A DNA stretch of 64,000 nucleotides from Perca fluviatilis (Eukaryota; Chordata; Actinopteri; Perciformes; Percidae). Below, piece after piece: positions 46,125 through 57,528 of the stretch (position 1 is the first letter of the stretch; the number at the start of each line of letters is the position of its first letter). The stretch lies in contig NC_053128.1 in the NCBI RefSeq assembly GCF_010015445.1, positions 11,576,340-11,640,339 of the forward strand, written 5' to 3'. Made by a program: the position numbers and the translations under genes. A model generated the notes under the pieces. It did no database searches. It saw nothing but the letters and a program-made list of their open reading frames with translations, and was not told the origin of the DNA.

Positions 46125-48962
46125 CAGGGGTCGGCAACCTTAGGCACGTGTGCCACCATGGGCATGCGGTACCTTAACCAATGGCACACTGGCAATATGT
46201 GTGCAAGAGCGTTATTGATGTGTTGAAATCATGGTTGAAATGCTGAAGCACTCTCTCATCCACATGCCAAATTACAACGTTCACAGTTGCGCGATCTGTT
46301 ATTTACGGTATGGTAGTTTGATTGACTTGTATCCCCACCATAGACTGTAAAAAAGACTATCCCTATCTGCATACAGCAAAGACCCACCCTATGCTGCCTC
46401 TGCTCTGATTGGCTAGTAGGCTACTTGTAATGCTGCTGGCAGAGCAGGCTTGGTAACGGTATGTCAGCAATGGCAGGCCCGCTAGCTAAGAAAGCTAAAG
46501 TTAATGTTCAGGCATTCCAGCCCTCATGGACAGAAGAGTGGGGTTTTGTGTTTCAGAAAGACCGGGCTGTGTGGACATTATGTCTTGAAAATGTTTGCCG
46601 AACATCGAGTGTTAAACGCCATTTTGAGACCAGACATGAGAAAACTTTCAAGGATGTGGCAGACAAGGCTGATTCTATCAAACGTGCCGTGTCCAGGTAT
46701 GGGAAGCAAGCTAACACCCTTAATTAAAATCTTCGCCACGGATCATGCTACCAAAGCAAGCTATCGCATCACTAATTGCATTGCAAAACGGGGAAAGCCA
46801 TTCATTGATGGAGAATATATAAAGGAGGCTTTCATCTGTAGCTCAGATGTTTTGTTTGACGGCTTACCAAACAAAGAGACAATAAAATCAAGAATAAAAG
46901 ACATTCCCATATCTGGCAGAAGTGTTGAACGATGCATCCAAGAAATGGCAGAAAACGTAAGAGCGCAGCAGACAGGCGGTTTGAAAGAAGCCATGGTATT
47001 TAGCGTCGCACTTGATGAGAGTGTGGATGTAAATGACATACCACGTTTGGCAGTCATGGCAAGATACAGTGATGTGACTGTAAGAGAGGAACTCTGTTGC
47101 TTAAAGCCAATGCCTGAATCAACAAAAGGTGAGGACATAGCCAGAGTTTTAGTGGAGCATTTTGAGGAGCGGATTGACATTGGCAAGATTTTTGCGGTGA
47201 CAACAGATGGTGCCCTAGCCATGGTCAGGAAACAGTGGGGAGCAGTCACATTAATCGAGGAACAAGTTGGTCACCCCATCATGAAACTTCACTGCATAAT
47301 ACACCAAGAAAATCTTTTTAAATTCAGATCTTAATGGGGTTATGGCTACAGTGGTGAAAGTTGTTAACTTCATAGTTAAGCGATCTGTTCTAACACACCG
47401 ACAGTTCATGTCTCTGCTCGAGGAAATGAACTGCGCATACAAAGATATCCCTCTCCACACAGCAGTCAGGTGGCTAAGCTGCGGGAACGTTTTGGAGCGG
47501 TTTGTCGGCTGCTTTGATGCTATAAAGGCCTTCCTGGCTGAAAAAGGCCAAGACTATCCCGAACTGCAGGACGAGGAGTGGGTTTTGAAACTTGTGTTTC
47601 TCACGGACATTACGGGACACCTCAACGAGATTAATATCCACCTGCAATGTGCAGGGCAAACAGTTTTGGACATGTACGACACATGGGCTGTTTTTGTTGG
47701 AAAGCTGAGAATTTTTTCAAGCGACATTGCCACCTCCACTTTCCGCTACTTCAGACACTTAAGGGAGCTATTCATGGAGCACAGCATCAGCACCGCTGAA
47801 ATATGCAAATACATCAGCGGGCTTGAGTCGGAGTTTACAACACGATTTCAGGAATTTCAGAAGTATGGACCCATGTTCTCATTCTTGATTAAACCCGATA
47901 GCTTTGATGGACATGAACTGGATTTAGATCTGATGGACTGGCTGGATATACAGGATGTGGAAATGCAGCTGATTGAGCTGAAGACTTCAACACTGTGGGT
48001 AACAAAGTTTGCAGTGCTACGGAAACAGCTGGAAACCACCACAAGGCATGATCACAGGACTTGCATCTTCATCTGCTGGATATCTGTACCAGATAAGTTT
48101 TGCTGTCTCAGGAACATTGCATTGGCTTTGCTGACAGTCTTCGGATCAACATATCTTTGTGAGCAGATATTCTCACATCTGAAGAGCATGCTCAGCCCCT
48201 CCCGCAGTCGTTTGACAACTGACCACTCCGAAGCTTGTGTGCAACTTAAAGTGACTAAATATGAACCCCAGATTATGGAGCTCAGCCATCTGTTTAATGT
48301 AGCACATATGACTTTACATACAAGGGCTCTGTCCCAGTCTCTTTTTTCATGTCAGATGTGGATGTTTTCATGGCAGCATTCTTGTATAGTGTTTGTTACA
48401 CTTAATTCTCCCTTTGTGACATTTGCTGCCATGCAACCTTTTTTGAAATGAGGGAATATCATTGCAAGCAGTATGCAAAATGGGAACTGCATATAAATCT
48501 GTAAAAAATATTTTTATTTAAAGTATTAAGTGTATTGCTGACAATATTAATGATTTCAACTAAGATGTGGATGTTTCATAAGCATGGCAGCATTATTGTA
48601 TAGTTCTCATATGTATGTTACTTTTAATTATCCTGTTTTGACATTTACTGCCATTATAACTGAGTGAAATTTAAGATGATAAAGAAGACTGGTGTAATTT
48701 TGTTAAGGTTAATGATTTCAACTCAGATGTGAATGTTTTCATAAGGATGGCATACTTGTATCACACTCCAGATATAATTACAATTGTCCTGATTCTGGGA
48801 ACTAGGTTAAATGTTATCACGTGGTATGGAAAACAATGAAAGATTCCCTGGATATCAAACTTTTGATGTGATGTCATAATTAAACTTAATGTTGACATGG
48901 CACACTAATAACCAAGACATTTTGAAAAGGGCACTTCATATCAAAAAGGTTGCCGACCCCTG
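46125..48962 (+). mobile_element. Near-complete hAT (Charlie-like) transposon
   Basis: The ends are CAGGGGTCGGCAACCTT (46125) and AAGGTTGCCGACCCCTG (48946-48962), perfect 17-bp inverted repeats. GTCTACAA flanks both sides (46117-46124 and 48963-48970), a perfect 8-bp target duplication. At 2838 bp with a transposase reading frame it is close to the size of an autonomous hAT element. The intact duplication and long open frames point to a fairly recent insertion. The A/T-rich 650 bp after the gene repeats an ATTTACTGCCAT/TGCCATGC motif. Confidence 0.96.
46461..48320 (+). pseudogene. hAT transposase, broken by two frameshifts
   Basis: Three consecutive frames encode one transposase. The first (46461-46727) starts MSAMAGPLAKKAKVN and carries a BED-like zinc finger (CLENVC...H.ETRHEKTF). 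A frameshift near 46720 leads to a frame with DHATKASYRITNCIAKRGKP, VFSVALDESVDVND (probable first catalytic Asp) and FAVTTDGALAM (probable second), ending at a TAA at 47332-47334. A second shift near 47325 leads to the frame 47342-48451, with VVKVVNFIVKRSVLTHRQF, the conserved HTAVRWLS motif and the C-terminal hATC dimerisation region LTVFGSTYLCEQIFSHLKS and LTTDHSEACVQLKVTKY. The family matches host-domesticated genes such as ZBED5 or EPM2AIP1 in general type. The section around 48040-48100 is less conserved. It is inactive as it stands. Confidence 0.93.
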
Positions 48963-48970
48963 GTCTACAA

Positions 48971-49260
48971 TATATAAGTATGTTTTTTTTTTTATCAAAG
49001 TTGCCAGAGAGATACAAATTATTTTGCCACCTCTGCTCAGAGTTGTCCCTTCGCCCAAGTTGCCCTTGTATTTTCTCACTCTAACACTAGCTGACTGATA
49101 AATGACCACAGAGGAGCCATCACGGCTGGAAGATACAGGCCGAGCTCAGTTGAAAGGACTTTAATGGCTGTTCTGGGAACATTAAGGAGAAAGCATCTTA
49201 CAGCAGTGTCTGCATTCTCTGATCCTCTTGGTAATGGCTCCTTTTTAGCACAACACAAAG

Positions 49261-49327
<67 letters not shown>

Positions 49328-50259
49328 TAAATTGCATTGTCAAAGCATACAGCATAATGCTGCGTTTACCTAAAGGACTTGAGAGTGAAAAATGCTGTTG
49401 GCGTTATTAATAAGCACCACTCATCACACATCCAAGGAATGAGCTGAAAACTCTGTGACCATGAACCATTTACTGGTTGCTGCCAGCAACCTCTGTAAGG
49501 GTATGGCTGTGAGCTTTACTTGTGCTAAGACTTTTAATGACTAGTTATTGTTGTCTCCAATACTATCTCTTCAGCATATTTATGTCAATTAATTAACTGC
49601 ATTTAGAGTGTTTGAGTGCTTCTTTAGGTTGTCTTTAAAGTTAATTAGCATTAGCTTAATTTATCTATACATTTAGGTATTTGAAACGTTAAGTTGTACA
49701 TTTCCACGAAACAGTACAGATACAAGGACCTTTGGAGGTTTGGAAACAGGCAGTGAAGGCAGTCAGAACGAGGAATATCACAAACAGGAAAAACATACAG
49801 ATGGATTCTGATTGAATCAAACAGTGCAACACCGCTACAAGATGAAAGTTGTCATGAATTCGCCTGACTGTATCTTTACTTTTCTTTTCATATCCGTAAT
49901 GCGATATCCTGACCAAACACCTGCAGCCCTGAGAAAAAAGCAGCAAAATTCAGAGAGGGTCTGCAACTTCTAAAGGGACGAGGGATTTGTGTCAAGGATT
50001 CCAATCAAAAACGCGTTATCCTTACTCCAGGCACATATCTGTGAACTTGCTTATCGGGGAAACCAGTGCACAGCCCAGAAAAAACAGGCAGTTAGAGGAT
50101 CCAAACAGGCAATAAGTGAAATTCAATGGAAATCATTCACAGAACAGTTAAAAATACCCCAGTTGGTGAATTCAATAAACAATTGATTGTCTTAATATCT
50201 TCTTTAATCATATATTGTTGCATTGTGTGATATTTACAATACTTAATTTACAATATATA
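48971..50259. other. Non-coding stretch including an AT microsatellite
   Basis: No gene was recognised. A perfect AT run of about 60 bp lies at 49266-49326. The remainder is AT-rich without repeat signatures. Confidence 0.5.
49266..49326. repeat. (AT)30 microsatellite
   Basis: An uninterrupted AT dinucleotide run, self-complementary and therefore able to form a cruciform. No element boundary was identified around it. Confidence 0.97.
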
Positions 50260-50650
50260 GTCATCCACAACGTTCCACTTCCAGTATTAATCCAATGCTG
50301 CTGGATGCCCCTCTTTTCGACCGGATGTTCGTTACCTTCCGCTTTCTTTGCGTTGGAATTTTAAACTCCGGTGGATTCATGAGGACTATGGTTAACTGCT
50401 CCTCAGATCTCTGCAGGTTAAATCCAGACAGCTAGCTAGACTATCTGTCCAATCTGAGTTTTCTGTTGCACGACTAAAACAACTTTTGAACATACACGTT
50501 CCACCAAAAAGTTCCTTCCCGAGGCTATTTTGCAGAGGCACTGTGGCTCTGTCCATTGATTAGCTCCGCCCATGAAAGAAATGCCAATAAACCAGAGCAT
50601 GTTTTTTTAGCCAGACCCTCCTCCGCAGTACTGTGTTGGAAGGTCTGTCA
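50260..50650 (+). repeat. Dispersed repeat family A, copy 3 (uninterrupted)
   Basis: This copy shows the full order: CCACAACGTTCCACTTCC, CTTTCTTTGCGTTGGAATTT, GAGGACTATGGTTAACTGCT, the shared AGCTAGCTAGACTATC core, CAATAAACCAGAGCATGTTT and the terminal hairpin AGCCAGACCCTCC-TCCGCAG to GGAAGGTCTG. It serves as the empty-site reference for copy 2. No coding frame. Confidence 0.85.
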
Positions 50651-50858
50651 AAGAGGGACTAGGATTATGCTAATAAACTACTTTTTAGGTGATGGTTTTG
50701 CTATCTTATCAAAAAAGGGACGGGGCGACCCATAGCGAGCTGATGAGAACGTGCATCCGGCACACAACACTGGCACATAAGGGACTGCCCCCTGGTAAAT
50801 TACCAAGATTTTATTTATCCCAATGGATGATGACATATCAATGCACTGTGGTGTGGGA
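50651..50858. other. Short spacer between repeat family A and a MITE
   Basis: About 200 bp with no recognised element. The frame across it on the plus strand has no domain. Confidence 0.4.
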
Positions 50859-50866
50859 ATTCAAAG

Positions 50867-51068
50867 TAGTGATGGCCAAATGAAGCTTTGTAAACCATTT
50901 TCTTTATTTTCTCAGCACACTACATTGCACTCTTGTTTAAAAAGGCTCAAGTAATGGCAATTCAGTGTGCTTTCAAACCTTTGTTGAATACGGAGCGCCA
51001 TCTAGTGGGGTTAGAAAATAAAGAAAATGGTTCACAAAGCTTCATAAAGCTTAATTTGGCCATAACTA
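50867..51068. mobile_element. hAT-type MITE family B, copy 1, with perfect 8-bp duplication
   Basis: The ends are TAGTGATGGCCAAATGAAGC (50867) and TTTGGCCATAACTA (51055-51068), inverted copies. ATTCAAAG flanks both sides exactly (50859-50866 and 51069-51076). The body shares CAGTGTGCTTTCAAACC, GAGCGCCATCTAGTG and AGAAAATAAAGA with the copy at 61461. At 202 bp with no frame, it is a MITE; the 8-bp duplication suggests mobilisation by a hAT transposase. Confidence 0.92.
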
Positions 51069-51076
51069 ATTCAAAG

Positions 51077-52096
51077 CAAACCAGATGGCATCAGTGTATT
51101 ACTGTTGAGGTATGTGATAGAATTTGGTGCCACTTAACGGGAAACGTTTCTGCCTGGACAGTGTCATACCCACACTTCCTGTAAGAGGGACTCATTAATC
51201 CTAGCAGTCAATGGCAATTTCACACATGGGGAGGTGAGGACTTATGCAACTGTCTTCATGGACTTGTTAAAGTTGCCATGCTTGACTCTCACCTTACAGT
51301 ATGTCTCATTACCGCCGAGGGTATCCTGTTCCACTGAAGATGCCCATAGGTGAGGGTGCTGATGGGAAAAACAAAGCGCCTTGCCCTACTGACACCAGAC
51401 AAACTGACATCAGATGGAGCCTTGTGTTCCGCCTCAGGGGCCTGCTGGGCTGAACAGCTGTCAGTCGAGCCGAGGACAGAGCGACGGGAGCCCCAGGTTT
51501 ACACACAAAGCTGTGAACAAACAAGCAATCAGAGCCGCACTGCTTTTGATGCTTGCTTAGTTTCAAACTTAGCAGAGAAACGTACCAGTCGAAACATCTG
51601 TCATGTTTACAGTGATGTAATATTTGTTTAGCAATAAACCTGGAAGCTTGTAAATTCATTTGTAAGACATTTCTTGGTGTTTAGAACCATGCTTCCTGTG
51701 GATGGAAGGCACTACAACTATAGTAGTTGGTATTCAGTTTGTGTCCTGTGTTACCGATAAACAGTCAGTGATACAGGTGACGATGCCCGTGTGTTTGGAA
51801 AAACAGCTGTGAGAGGCTCATTTGGGAGCAGGTAAAGAACCTATAATGAACAGGAAGGGCTATAAATTCCCTTGTACTGGCTATTCACACAATCAAGACA
51901 GGTCCATGAATTTCTTGTGGGGATGTAATACATTCAGAACATTTAATATTTTTCTTTCATTCCTATCTCCCTTCCTCGCTCTCTCTTCTTGTATCTTTTC
52001 AATGGGTTTGAGTTTAGCAATTTCCAGGGATATGAAGAGGATGAAATATAGGTTTTGGTTTTCCTGCCCATCCTCCCTCTCTCTCTCTCTCTCACA

Positions 52097-52142
<46 letters not shown>

Positions 52143-52857
52143 GTTACTGTGCCAAGCTCTGGGTACATTTCTCAATCTTTATTGACTCAAACATTAGATT
52201 ATGTTTTTCTTTTTTTAAAAGTAAATGGCATTATTTATCATAATAAACATGAGAAATCTAATTCCTTTAACTCAACTGCGTATGCATGTCATATATTTTC
52301 AACCATGTTAATTACTCACAAAAGAAACACAGTGCAGCTGTTTTTCCAGCCAGAGCATGTGTGCTTCCCTCAAGCAATGAGCAGAAAACACGTTTATATA
52401 CTTATGAGGTGGTGTTTTTCATTATTTGTCCTATACATGAAAAAGTAGGTAGTTTTCAAGTCTGACAAAATTACTTATGAGGGTTTTTGTCTGATTTGAA
52501 GCCTATATGGTAATTGTATTGTTTGCTTTAATCAACTGAAACCCTTGTTTGAGGTTAGGAATATGTATGTCATGGTTAAGGTTGAAAACCATTTTGTTGC
52601 TTTAGCATTTAATATAAGCATTACAATCTTTTTGAACAAACATCCAATGCTGCAACGTTATTACTGGGAGGTGGTAGTGGAGAGCTGGTAAAATGTGACA
52701 GATAATAAGATATAATGGGTGTCCTCAGGGCCTACTGGTCTAGGGTTAGGGTTACCATAGCAATGTCACGGGTTTTGTTCCACCTCACTCTCTCCCTCAT
52801 GTTTCCTGGATGTTTCTATTGTCAACTATCAAATTAAGATAAAAAGGCCCAAAATAA
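51077..52857. other. Non-coding stretch including a CT/CA microsatellite
   Basis: No gene was recognised. The 208-codon plus-strand frame at 51822-52448 spans a microsatellite and encodes Ser-Leu repeats, so it is not supported. A short TTAGGG-type pair occurs at about 52742-52755. Confidence 0.5.
52072..52142. repeat. (CT)n / (CA)n compound microsatellite
   Basis: CT runs interrupted by CACACA blocks over about 70 bp. The purine/pyrimidine strand asymmetry could favour triplex DNA. Both strands are artificially open across it. Confidence 0.95.
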
Positions 52858-52940
52858 TAGTGCTGCACAATATATAACTGTCTTATCGTCATCGCGATAT
52901 CCACTGGCGCAATAAATACATCGCGAAAGGCTGTGACATC
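52858..52940. mobile_element. hAT-like MITE end fragment (TGCTGCACAATATAT)
   Basis: GTGCTGCACAATATATAACT, TCGTCATCGCGATATCC and CATCGCGAAAGG match a familiar fish MITE end with ATCG-rich subterminal repeats. Only the left end is visible and no target duplication could be defined. Confidence 0.45.
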
Positions 52941-54719
52941 AGAGAGAAACTCTATGCAGATAATGAGGCTGGCGTTTGAAAGACAGTGACCGGTGTGTTT
53001 GCTGTGCACTGCTGCACACCAGAGACAGAAAAGAAAGAGAAAAACTGCTATGGCTGTGATTTCCCCTTTGTAATGTTCTGCTATGTTGAATGTCAGGCTG
53101 CCTGCTTTGATTGATTATGTTGCCTTTTACCAGACTGTCCCAATGTCCCATCACTACCCAGAGGCGGGCATGCATTGAAATATGTCGAGGAGCTGGGTGG
53201 TCTGTGACATCCAGGGATTGACGCTGGCTTTGTTGTTTCCGTCCTCATCACCATTCGCCACTCTTAGCATAATGATGCTTTGCATCTGCTCCTTTCCCTT
53301 CCTCCCTGCCTGCCTCCCCTGCAGACAGACACATGTTTATACAAGGTCTACCCGCTGAGATCAGACATGCTGAACATTGCGTGAAGAATCTCCCTCAAGA
53401 CCTGCATCCACCACCCTTGGGAGCACACATGGGAAGCCTGTGAACTTTTCCACAGTGCGCCCACACTCAAGCTGTGGAATCTCTGGTGACTCAGTCCTTG
53501 CCTGTGCACCTCTCTACTGGAGCCGACCTCAGGAGGCTATGCTGCCCTAATAGTTACTCAGCAGGTAGCGCACAGAGGGCAAGTTCCTGTTCTTGCATTT
53601 CCATTCCTGAGGCGGATTTGTTTGGAATTGCAAAATGTAGGTGATGTGGTGGAACCCAGGGTATTTCTCCACCACCTTACAGTTTTTGTTTGGCTTCTTT
53701 TAAGGTCGACAGCAAGCATACGTGTTATATTTGATTACATATGATCATTGACTGATAATTTCAGTGCTGCAACTGCAACAATTAATCCCATTGATGCAGT
53801 CCATGAAAAAAAATCTATGTTTGCGTAGAGTTCTGGTGTTGGTTCAATACTGTACAAAGGACAGTACACCACGGGTAGCCTAATTACAGGCCCAAGGCAG
53901 ACAGTTAAAGGTACTTATAGTCACAACAACACAGAGAAAATATTTTGATTAGTAGCTGAAGCATCACCAAACCTTATTCTATCTTACCTTAGGTATCCCT
54001 ACAGCTTATTATTTAAGTGAATAATTGGCACATTCGTGATAAATTAGAGGGTCTGAACAAATGTTCTTATGCTACATTAAAATGAATAAGCAGCAGTTAC
54101 CTTGAATATTAATATAGATAACAGCCCATGAGTCAAATCAAATTCAAAAGTATTTTTTTTGAATCATTAAATACATTTTGTACAAATGTTTCATCAAGGC
54201 AATGGAATTAAAAACTCCTGTCCACAAAGGTTTTTATCTTATGCGGAGACCATTGGAAGTGCGTAGAAGTAGAGGTCAGTGCAAAGTGCATAATAATATC
54301 AACTGAGCTCAGTGACAGACTTTTGGCAATCGTACCCCATAGATGTGAAGCGTTTCATTAAGCGTCGGACAAGATAGGACACCTCCATTGGTCTTAAGGA
54401 GCTGCAACATTTATTTGTGCTCAAACTGCAGACTCTAGCTACTGTACATTCACTTTATATCTTCGCTGCTAAACGCTAACCCTCCTCTGCTCCAATCGCT
54501 CTCTCTAGTACGCTCACACCGCATTTCCCGTCACTTTCTCTCTCGCTTCAGCAGCATCATCAGAGGGACCTCAGACTGTCCCACCGACATGAAGCTGGCG
54601 CCAATATTGGAACTTTTTATTGAACAACTGTCGGGAATTAGCATTGCTGCTGAACAGTTTTGATACGAAATATTCGCAAGCGATTATTTCGCATTTTTGT
54701 GCCGTTTATATGTCAAACC
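52941..54719. other. Unique-looking non-coding stretch
   Basis: No gene or element was recognised. 53200-53640 has balanced composition and lacks repeat signatures. Confidence 0.45.
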
Positions 54720-55371
54720 CCCAGGGCACAGCGCGGCGCAAAGCCTGACGCAAGTGTCTTTGCTATTTTAAGACCGTCCAGCGCCCACGTCGTTTAAATA
54801 GCAAATGCACCTGCGTCCATCTTTGCGCCCATGGGCGTGCTGGTCTTACAGTGAGTTGTGTTCAGGTGAATTCTTGGAGTATTGCTATCTTGAGGCAGTG
54901 GGAAGTGATCGCACCATTGACCAGTAAAAACCTGTTCTAAAGTCAATAGCCCAGCATTTCATAGTTATTTTAACAGCGCATTAGTAAAATGTGCCTAGGC
55001 TCGTGCACAGCGCACGCACACTATGCTTGTTACACACACACACACAGGGAAGCGCAGCAGCACACAAACACGTAAAAGATTACAAATACAAATATTACGA
55101 AAATCTGTCATCATAATAGCAATGCGCCAAGGTACAAACGCGCCTGGCTTTTAAAGGGAATGAGAGATGACACTCTGATTGGTTTATTGCATGTTATGCC
55201 TAAAACACACCTATGAATTAATGAAGACACTAAGTACAACCCTTTTGAACCATGCGCCCGTCAAACGAACCCTTTTTCCACCGTCAAACTAGCAAAAGTG
55301 GATTTGGACATGCCCTAAACGCACCTGCGCCATGCACTTCACTGCGTGCACTTAATCGTTAAAATAGGACC
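54720..55371. mobile_element. Unclassified GCGC-rich DNA element (family C)
   Basis: The right end reads GTGCACTTAATCGTTAAAATAG then GACCC (55371). Internal text is rich in GCGCC, TGCGTCC and GCGCCAAGG motifs and CGCCC/GGGCG pairs. The element at 60859-61426 has the same kind of end (GGGCCCTATTTTAACGATC) and similar GCGCAAA content, so the two are probably relatives. The left boundary is uncertain. A CA run sits near 55030. Confidence 0.5.
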
Positions 55372-57489
55372 CCCAGTGTGTAAAGGCCTATAATGTGTTT
55401 GTTTACCTCTACTGTAAGTTCCACCTACTAATGTACAGAAACTGTATCTCATCTTACATACTATATAACTAGGAATATCTTTTTAATAATTGAATCATCC
55501 TTCTATTGAAACTAATGGCCTTTTCATTATGCATGTATATATATATTAAATTATTAATCTTTTTAATGCCTGAGGCAGCTGTGTAGGTCCTGGAGGGATG
55601 CTTCCCACAATTCCACCTGATGGAGACTGTCCTGTCTGTCATGCTGTGTTTCAGAGCCTCCAATTTAATTCAGACCTACTTTAGCATCAGCCAGCGTCTA
55701 TCTTGCAGAACTGTCCTCCAGAGAGGAATGTAATGGCTCAGGTCAGTCTCTATCTAAGCATGCATACAGAGTGCGCATATAAGCAACCTCAGCACATAAT
55801 GGCTCCTTTTGGCCTGGCAATTATGTCTTCTGGGATCAAATACGTCATTGTAAATGGCAATACTTTTTAAGGTGGGGGAAATATTTATGGCAAAAAATAA
55901 AAACATATCTACCATATTTGCTGCAATTTCCATAAACATAGCAAAGCTCTCAGAGGAAATCAAATGGGAGCCTCAAGTTATTGAAATAGAGACAGCAATG
56001 TGTAATATATTACAAGCAATGAGAACAACAAAGGTCATACACTACAGCTTGCAAATAAGTCAAAGTTCCACACTATTTTGTAGTCTCCACTCCTGTATGA
56101 TATAATCAGGACAGCGAAGCATGTGTACTTTTCCACACTGAGCGTCAGGATCATTTCTCAGAAGTATAAAGAGAAAGATAAAAATGTGTATATCCATTCT
56201 ATTTCACACATGCTTTCCTCTCTAACAGAGCCTTATAGATTATACAGGCTAATCCTTACACATCTACTCACTCAGAATTCGCATATGAGTGGTTAGCCAA
56301 TCAAGATAAGCCTTTTCATGCTAGGTTGTATCTATAAAAAGAGGCAGTGCTGACTCCATCCTCGTTTTTTCAGGTCTCTATACAATGAAGATTAAATACA
56401 TTCTTGTGTGTGCAGTGCAGTCTTGTCCTCCGGTATCTCTGGATTCTTCGTTCTTATTTCAAACTTTTCAAATACTATGAAAGAAAACCAGAAAGAGACA
56501 GTGTTCAGGCTCTGCTCCATGAACTTGGAGACCACCAGATGTGAAACACATATGCACTAGACACACAACCCACGGCTGGTGGGTGTTAAAAGGAGAACCA
56601 GCACCTATTACTGTTAGATGTAAAACCATTCATGCTGTGCTTTCATCAAAAAAAAATCTGATTACAGTTGTTCCTGACATAGCACAGCCTTTCGACTGTT
56701 TTGGAAAAAGGATTTTATTGACCAGATTTACTTCAACGTCGTAAGCAAACACTCCGAATACTGCATTGTGTCCTTGGGTTTTAAAGTTGTGGCAGCTGTT
56801 GTCGGTGCAGAGTTAGAGATGTATAATTGCTCCTCGTCATGTTTAAAATATCCTTGCTGTGGTCTCTTATAAAAGATGTTGGTATACGCCACAGAATAGA
56901 AGAGACAGAAGTCATAATCAAGTGGGTTGGTCTCAAGACACTGAGGTGAAATATCAGCAGGGGTAACACAGTTCAACAGTTTTAGTTTGTCATGGCCTAC
57001 AACTTTCACCTTAGAATTTGCCCCCCCCCGTTCTGTGTGTCTCACATCAAATCACAGTAAAAGTTGCCCGTAACATAATGTGCACACATGAATCAACTTC
57101 ATTTTAGTTATCTGACTGCTCAGGTGAATAGAAGGTTCCAAGATGTATCACTTGAATCAACACTTGATGAAAATATCAGATACAAAATATATTACATTTA
57201 CCAAAAATAGTGTGGCTATTCAATAACAACAACAAACAAAAAATTCTCAATAAGATAAAATATTTACCTACCAAGAATTTAGATTCGACCTCAGATAGAC
57301 ACCCGTTTACAATGGGCTGAACCATTGTGGTGAGATGTATCATTTCTGCCAACATGGACGACAATATTGTCGAAGGAAACTCGTCAAAATGACGATACAT
57401 AGAAAATCATGTGCGGCAGCTGATTTAGCCCTAATGTTTCTGGCAATGGAGTCACTTATTATCAGTGATATATACTCTATATATGAAAC

Positions 57490-57528
<39 letters not shown>

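Noticed and set aside
51822..52448. 208-codon plus-strand frame
   Set aside because: It runs through a CT/CA microsatellite giving a Ser-Leu tract, has no homology I recognise, and opposite-strand frames are open over the same stretch.
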